From an uncultured Ruminococcus sp. (GTDB taxonomy: Bacteria; Bacillota_A; Clostridia; Oscillospirales; Ruminococcaceae): DNA of 19,195 bases. Of the stretch, positions 15,144-19,195 are shown one piece after another; within the stretch, counting starts at the first letter, position 1; each line of letters starts with the position of its first letter. Below the pieces are notes generated by a model. It saw only the letters and a program-made list of their open reading frames with translations. It was not told the origin of the DNA and made no database searches. A program made the translations under genes and the position numbers. The DNA lies in the NCBI GenBank assembly GCA_946629405.1, contig CAMOXW010000173.1, positions 1 to 19,195 of the forward strand, in the 5' to 3' direction.

Positions 15144-15962
15144 ATGATATACACTTGTCCGGTATGCGGAAAACCACTTTCGCTCTCGGGAGCCGCTCTG
15201 AAATGTGCGGAAAAACATAGTTTTGACGTTTCTCGCAGCGGATATGTCAATCTTTTGCTCTCGAAGCACGTCGGCAAAAACGTTCACGGTGACGATAAGC
15301 TCATGGTCAAAGCACGCCGTGAATTCCTTGAAAAAGGCTATTATTCGCCACTCAGAGACAGCCTGTGCGAGACTGTCAGGAAATATTTTTGCGGAAATAC
15401 CTTACTCGATGCAGGATGCGGGGAGGGATGGTATACTTCGGCAGTCTCTGAGGCTTTGGAAAATGTTGAAATCTATGGATTTGATATATCAAAAATTGCG
15501 GTAGAATATGCTTCTAAACGTGATAAAAAAACTCATTATGCTGTTGCAAGTGTGTTTCATATGCCTGTTGCTGACCAGAGCTTCGATATGCTTGTCTCAC
15601 TTTTCGCACCGTATTGTGGAGAGGAGTTTAACCGTGTTCTCCGTATGGACGGTGTGATGATAATTGCTATCCCTTCGTTGGATCACCTGTGGGAGCTAAA
15701 GGAAAAAATTTACGATTTACCGTATAAAAATGAGGTTAAGCCGTATGATCTTAAAGGTTTTGAGCTTCTTGAAAACAGGCACATAAAATACAAGATGTGT
15801 ATTGAAAACACCGAGGATATCAAGCACTTATTCATGATGACACCATATTATTACAGGACAAATCCTCAGCAGGCTGCCCGGCTGGATGATCTGCTCAGTC
15901 TTGAAATAACTGCGGATTTTGAACTGCTGGTCTATAGAAGGATAGCAATAAATGATAAGTAA
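15144..15962 (+). CDS. rlmA: 23S rRNA (guanine-N1)-methyltransferase, RlmA family
   Basis: A 272-residue SAM-dependent methyltransferase of the RlmA family, which methylates a guanine of 23S rRNA helix 35 (G745 or G748 by lineage). The N-terminal zinc finger has ligands at C5, C8, C21 and H25, the same spacing as RlmA of E. coli, followed by FDVSRSGYVNLL. The SAM motif LLDAGCGEG is at 87-95, with DISKIAVEYA and later PVADQSFDMLVSLFAP. The true start is ATG 15144, with GAGGTG (15132-15137) 6 nt upstream and overlapping the stop of the preceding gene; the frame stays open upstream but lies within that gene. In the G748 (RlmAII) group, changes can affect tylosin or telithromycin response; which guanine is the target here cannot be seen. 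Confidence 0.92.
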   Translation: MIYTCPVCGKPLSLSGAALKCAEKHSFDVSRSGYVNLLLSKHVGKNVHGDDKLMVKARREFLEKGYYSPLRDSLCETVRKYFCGNTLLDAGCGEGWYTSAVSEALENVEIYGFDISKIAVEYASKRDKKTHYAVASVFHMPVADQSFDMLVSLFAPYCGEEFNRVLRMDGVMIIAIPSLDHLWELKEKIYDLPYKNEVKPYDLKGFELLENRHIKYKMCIENTEDIKHLFMMTPYYYRTNPQQAARLDDLLSLEITADFELLVYRRIAINDK

Positions 15963-15974
15963 AGGAATGGTTTT

Positions 15975-17726
15975 ATGGCTCTCGATGGAGCGTATCTGTA
16001 TGCGATAAAACAAGAGCTTTTGCCGCTGATCGGCGGCAGGGTCGAGAAGGTGCATCAGCCCTCGCGCGAGGAGCTCGTAATTTCAATAAGGACAAGGCAA
16101 GGAAGCAAAAAGCTCTATATTTCGGCTAATTCCGGAAGTGCCAGAGTTCATATCACATCAATGAGCGTAGACAATCCGCAGACCCCGCCGATGTTCTGTA
16201 TGCTCATGAGGAAGCATCTCGGCAGCGGAAAGCTTATTGCTGTGCGGCAGGATGGGCTTGAGCGCATACTTAACCTTGATTTTGAGTGCGTGAACGAGCT
16301 TGGCGACGTCGTTACAGTTACGCTCGCCTGTGAGATCATGGGGAGGTGCTCTAATCTTATTGCTGTAAACCACGAAGGGAAGGTAATTGACAGCATCAAG
16401 CGCGTCGATGAGGCAATGTCGCGTGAGCGTCTGGTTTTGCCGGGAATGAGCTATTCTTTGCCCCCGCGTGATGATCGGCTCAACTTCATGACAGCCGACC
16501 GTGAGGAGATCATCAACAGGCTAAGGAGCACTTCTCCTGTGGAGCTTTCTAAGGCTTTGATTCGTGTTTTTGAAGGTGTTTCTCCTGTACTTGCGCGTGA
16601 GTGGGCCTACTTCGCTGGACGGGGTACTTACCTTGAAAGTAATACGGTTGACGGCAATCAGCTTGACCGGCTTTTGTTCATTATCAAACGGACAAAAGAA
16701 CAATTGGAACAAAATGAATGCTGCTTTACCTCGGTCAGCGATAAGGAAGGACAGCTAAGGGATTTTTCGTTTATCCGGCTTTCGCAGTTCGGGACTTTAA
16801 TGTACACAAAGGAGCTGCCGTCAGCTTCGGAGCTGCTCGACTATTTTTATGCGGAGCGAGACAGTGCGGCTCGTACAAAACAGCGCGCCAATGACTTGTT
16901 CAAGCTTCTTATAAACCTTACGGAGAGGATCCAGCGGAGGTTGAATGTTCAGCGGGATGAGCTTGCTGCTTGTGCTGAGCGTGAACGGCACAAGCTTTAC
17001 GGGGATCTTCTCTCGGCGAACGTCTACCGCTTGAAAAAGGGCGATAATTCTGCAATTGTGGAGAACTTTTATGAGGCAGAATGTCCGGAGATCATTATTC
17101 CGCTCGATGTTAGGAAAACACCTGCCCAGAACGCGCAGCACTATTACAACGAGTATAAAAAAGCTGCTACCGCAGAGGCAAAACTTACCGAACAGATCGC
17201 TCGCGGCGAGGAGGAGCTTCAATATATCGACAGCGTTTTTGATGCACTCACACGCGCTGCTTCGGAAAATGATATCATACAGCTTCGGCTTGAACTCAGC
17301 GAACAGGGATATATAAGGAAAAATTCAGGCAAAACCAAACCTCCGAAGGCGCTTCCTCCGATCGAGTACAGGTCAAGCGATGGTTTCACTATACTTGTGG
17401 GAAGAAATAATCACCAGAACGATCAGCTTACGCTAAAATTTGCTGATAAATCGGATATCTGGCTGCATACACAGGGAATCACGGGGTCGCACGTCATCAT
17501 CGCCTGCGACGGCGAAACTCCTCCTGACAGAACTATCGAGGAGGCAGCGATTATCGCTGCGGTCAACAGCAGAGGCCGTGGGTCGAATCAGGTGCCGGTT
17601 GATTATTGCCTTGCAAGGTACGTCAAAAAACCTGCCGGAGCAAAGCCGGGAAAAGTCATCTTCACCAACTACAAAACCGCTTTCGTTCGCCCTGACAGTG
17701 AGCTTGAACAGAAATTGATGGTATAA
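15975..17726 (+). CDS. rqcH: Ribosome-associated quality-control factor RqcH (NFACT protein)
   Basis: Bacterial homologue of Rqc2/NEMF, formerly called fibronectin-binding protein. It binds stalled 50S subunits with peptidyl-tRNA and recruits Ala-tRNA to add C-terminal alanine tails that mark the nascent chain for degradation. It has 583 residues. NFACT-N spans about 3-230 with RVHITS (57-62), PPMFCMLMRKHL (71-82) and EIMGRCSNL (120-128). A helical, coiled-coil middle spans about 285-440. NFACT-R is at about 465-575 with GRNNHQNDQL (476-485) and DIWLHTQGITGSHVI (494-508). The acidic-Arg pair known as Asp-Arg in RqcH reads E96-R97 here (GLERIL), a conservative change. AAAGGA (15961-15966) overlaps the rlmA stop, so the genes are coupled. 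Confidence 0.95.
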   Translation: MALDGAYLYAIKQELLPLIGGRVEKVHQPSREELVISIRTRQGSKKLYISANSGSARVHITSMSVDNPQTPPMFCMLMRKHLGSGKLIAVRQDGLERILNLDFECVNELGDVVTVTLACEIMGRCSNLIAVNHEGKVIDSIKRVDEAMSRERLVLPGMSYSLPPRDDRLNFMTADREEIINRLRSTSPVELSKALIRVFEGVSPVLAREWAYFAGRGTYLESNTVDGNQLDRLLFIIKRTKEQLEQNECCFTSVSDKEGQLRDFSFIRLSQFGTLMYTKELPSASELLDYFYAERDSAARTKQRANDLFKLLINLTERIQRRLNVQRDELAACAERERHKLYGDLLSANVYRLKKGDNSAIVENFYEAECPEIIIPLDVRKTPAQNAQHYYNEYKKAATAEAKLTEQIARGEEELQYIDSVFDALTRAASENDIIQLRLELSEQGYIRKNSGKTKPPKALPPIEYRSSDGFTILVGRNNHQNDQLTLKFADKSDIWLHTQGITGSHVIIACDGETPPDRTIEEAAIIAAVNSRGRGSNQVPVDYCLARYVKKPAGAKPGKVIFTNYKTAFVRPDSELEQKLMV

Positions 17727-17728
17727 CT

Positions 17729-18244
17729 ATGAGTATAATATTGACTCCAGAGTTCTACCACCGCGATGCTCTCGAGGTTGCTCCTGAGCTTGTTGGAAAG
17801 GTCGCTGTAAGGACGCTCAGCGACGGGACTGAGCTGCGTGAGCGTATTGCTGAAGTCGAGGTCTACCGCGGTACGGAGGACCTCGGATGTCACGCTTCAA
17901 AGGGCAGAACGCCGCGCACGGAGCTGCTTTTCGGCAAAAGCGGTGTGATCTACGTCTACCTTTGCTATGGGATGCACTGGCTTATGAACGTTATTACCGG
18001 CGAGCCTGATCAGCCGCAGGGCATTCTTCTGAGAGCTGGGACTGTTCATAACGGTCCGGCGAAAATGACGAAATACCTGCAAATTGACGGCAGCTTCAAT
18101 GGGCAGCCAATCTGCGGGAACGACCGCTTCCGCATTGAGGACGACGGTTTCCGCACAGGCATAAGGACTGCGCCGCGCGTTGGCATTGACTACGCAGGTG
18201 AATACTGGAAGAACGTGAAATGGCGTTATATCGCGGAGGAGTGA
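17729..18244 (+). CDS. 3-methyladenine DNA glycosylase, AAG/MPG family
   Basis: Base-excision repair enzyme that removes alkylated or deaminated purines from DNA. It has 171 residues, slightly short for the family, but complete. Motifs are AEVEVYRGTEDLGCHA (41-56) with E44 at the position of the catalytic Glu of human AAG, TPRTELLFG (61-69), GVIYVYLCYGMHWLMNV (72-88), QGILLRA (97-103), NGPAKMT (108-114) and the C-terminal TAPRVGID (147-154). It starts 2 nt after the rqcH stop with only a weak ribosome-binding site, so its translation probably depends on coupling with rqcH. The function of the family is known; the substrate range of this member is not. Confidence 0.93.
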   Translation: MSIILTPEFYHRDALEVAPELVGKVAVRTLSDGTELRERIAEVEVYRGTEDLGCHASKGRTPRTELLFGKSGVIYVYLCYGMHWLMNVITGEPDQPQGILLRAGTVHNGPAKMTKYLQIDGSFNGQPICGNDRFRIEDDGFRTGIRTAPRVGIDYAGEYWKNVKWRYIAEE

Positions 18245-18248
18245 GATT

Positions 18249-19028
18249 ATGAACATCAGGAGCCTCGGCTTTCGCATGGTGCGTGACCTTGGTGACGCTA
18301 TGAGGCATGAGCCGGAAAATGGTGAGTTTTTTTACCTTTTTGCAAGAAGCCGCGCAAGGCTGACGACTGAGCGGGGAACACTTGAACTTCCAGAAAATTC
18401 GGCAATTCTGCTTAGAGACGAGCACTTCTGGGAGTGCTCGGCGGAGGACTGTGCTCTGGTGTGCGACTGGATGTGCTTTGATGCCGGAAATGACGTTGAA
18501 TTTATTGACTCGCTTGAGCTCACATTCGGGGTGCCGGTGATGTTCGCGGACATGGATTTCGTTTGCGGACTTGTTCGGAATATCGCAGGAGAGTTTTATT
18601 CGCTGGGAGCACGGAGGCTGAAAATGATAGACAGCCTGATGCGTACACTTCTCATAAAGCTCGGTGATTCGAGGATTTTCAGAGATGCACCTCAGCAAAC
18701 GGTGGACCCACACTACTCTGCGCTGATTGATCTGCGCGCTAAAATTTACCGCAATCCGCAGCTAAAGTGGAATGTTGACACTATGGCGGCGGACGTCAGT
18801 ATGTCAAGATCTTATTTTCAGCACATATACCGGGAATTCTTCGGAGTTTCGTGTATTTCTGACGTTATAAGCAGCAAGATCGAGAAGGCGAAGGAGATAC
18901 TTTCCGAGACAAGCTGTACTGTATCGCAGGTCGCAGCGATGTGCGGCTATGAGAACGAGGAACATTTTATGCGGCAGTTCAAAAAGATCGTCGGAGTTAC
19001 TCCGACAAGGTTCCGCAGGGAGCGCTGA
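18249..19028 (+). CDS. AraC-family transcriptional regulator
   Basis: A 259-residue DNA-binding regulator. The N-terminal part (1-150) is cupin-like, with GTLELPENSAILL (43-55) as the sugar or small-molecule sensing barrel in related proteins; the ligand cannot be read from sequence. The C-terminal double helix-turn-helix spans about 172-257: WNVDTMAADVSMSRSYFQHIYREFFGVS-type first unit, then CTVSQVAAMCGYENEEHFMRQFKKIVGVTP-type second unit (both shown only in part by position 174-201 and 223-252). ATG 18249 has GGAGGAG (18235-18241) 7 nt upstream, inside the end of the glycosylase gene, so the two are probably cotranscribed. Its target is unknown. The partner to alkylation-repair genes recalls Ada, but the methyl-accepting Ada domain is absent. 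Confidence 0.92.
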   Translation: MNIRSLGFRMVRDLGDAMRHEPENGEFFYLFARSRARLTTERGTLELPENSAILLRDEHFWECSAEDCALVCDWMCFDAGNDVEFIDSLELTFGVPVMFADMDFVCGLVRNIAGEFYSLGARRLKMIDSLMRTLLIKLGDSRIFRDAPQQTVDPHYSALIDLRAKIYRNPQLKWNVDTMAADVSMSRSYFQHIYREFFGVSCISDVISSKIEKAKEILSETSCTVSQVAAMCGYENEEHFMRQFKKIVGVTPTRFRRER

Positions 19029-19121
19029 GCTTTTCTTACAAGCTTACGGCAGTTTTAAAATTAACAGTCTGAAAAAAAAGGGTATGTAACTTTTTTGGTG
19101 GTTGTGCGTTCGCAAATTGCC

Positions 19122-19149
19122 ATTGTATCACAGTGTCTCAGAATGTCAA
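19122..19149 (-). promoter_or_regulatory. Minus-strand promoter-like pair at the right edge
   Basis: Read on the minus strand, TTGACA (19149-19144) and TACAAT (19127-19122) are 16 nt apart, close to sigma-A consensus. It points leftward into 19029-19115, where no minus-strand gene is seen. It may drive a small RNA, antisense RNA against the end of the AraC-type gene, or be part of a mobile-element end. Confidence 0.5.
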
Positions 19150-19187
19150 GACTAAAACAAGCGCTGTAAACAGCGGTCTTGACATTC
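19141..19187. repeat. Perfect 12-bp inverted repeat enclosing a second small hairpin
   Basis: GAATGTCAAGAC (19141-19152) is the exact reverse complement of GTCTTGACATTC (19176-19187). Between them CGCTG (19162-19166) and CAGCG (19171-19175) form an inner hairpin directly against the right arm, leaving a 9-nt AC-rich bulge. Each outer arm holds an outward-facing TTGACA. The bases left of it (19029-19140) hold AT-rich runs but no clear terminator for the AraC-type gene. It could be a mobile-element end, a dispersed palindromic repeat or a divergent operator; the window ends 8 bases later. Confidence 0.8.
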
Positions 19188-19195
19188 CTCCTCAC

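Noticed and set aside
19139..19187. Minus-strand 15-codon hydrophobic frame starting next to AGGAGG
   Set aside because: The spacing between AGGAGG and ATG is one base, too short for normal initiation, and the frame is contained in the inverted repeat.

Overview
The window is a chromosomal segment of a Gram-positive Firmicute, most likely a Ruminococcus-like member of the Oscillospiraceae. This is an inference from the Clostridia-type order of its cell-wall and division genes, the DNPR (meso-diaminopimelate) signature of MurE, Bacillus-type AGGAGG ribosome-binding sites, a moderately GC-rich base composition, and the presence of RqcH, TrmK and a four-CxxC zinc-ribbon protein. All recognised genes lie on the plus strand.

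Region 1 (1-8542) is a division and cell wall (dcw) cluster. It begins inside a PASTA-containing transpeptidase (class B PBP), followed by murE, mraY, ftsW/spoVE, murG, murA and ftsQ/divIB, with short gaps and a good ribosome-binding site before each gene. Together they extend the UDP-MurNAc peptide, make lipid I and lipid II, polymerise and crosslink glycan strands, and help assemble the divisome. murD, murF, murB and ftsA are absent from the positions they often hold in other dcw clusters. The murG-murA gap holds a strong hairpin whose right arm covers the murA ribosome-binding site. FtsQ ends in a Tyr/Asp/Gly-rich tail built from 36-bp tandem repeats.

Region 2 (8543-9910) is ftsZ with its own sigma-A-type promoter and a UUCG-tetraloop terminator.

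Region 3 (9911-12561) holds an AT-rich gene for an orphan lipoprotein, bounded on both sides by terminators, and then a DivIVA-like coiled-coil protein behind a near-consensus promoter. The coiled-coil protein contains ten consecutive 11-residue repeats.

Region 4 (12562-13681) encodes a SigH-like sigma factor and a small zinc-ribbon protein. The zinc-ribbon gene is preceded by a leader that can fold into a closed multi-stem structure ending at its ribosome-binding site.

Region 5 (13682-19028) looks like one operon for RNA, translation and DNA upkeep: a TrmK-Nif3/DUF34 fusion, RlmA (23S rRNA methyltransferase), RqcH (ribosome-associated quality control), a 3-methyladenine DNA glycosylase and an AraC-family regulator. 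The last 167 bases are non-coding. They hold a perfect 12-bp inverted repeat with an outward-facing TTGACA in each arm, which could be the end of a mobile element or a divergent control region cut by the window edge.

The genes themselves are mostly well-known families. The points most worth a second look are RNA structures at gene starts (murA, zinc-ribbon), repeat-built protein segments (FtsQ tail, DivIVA-like hendecads), the TrmK-Nif3 fusion and the right-edge palindrome.
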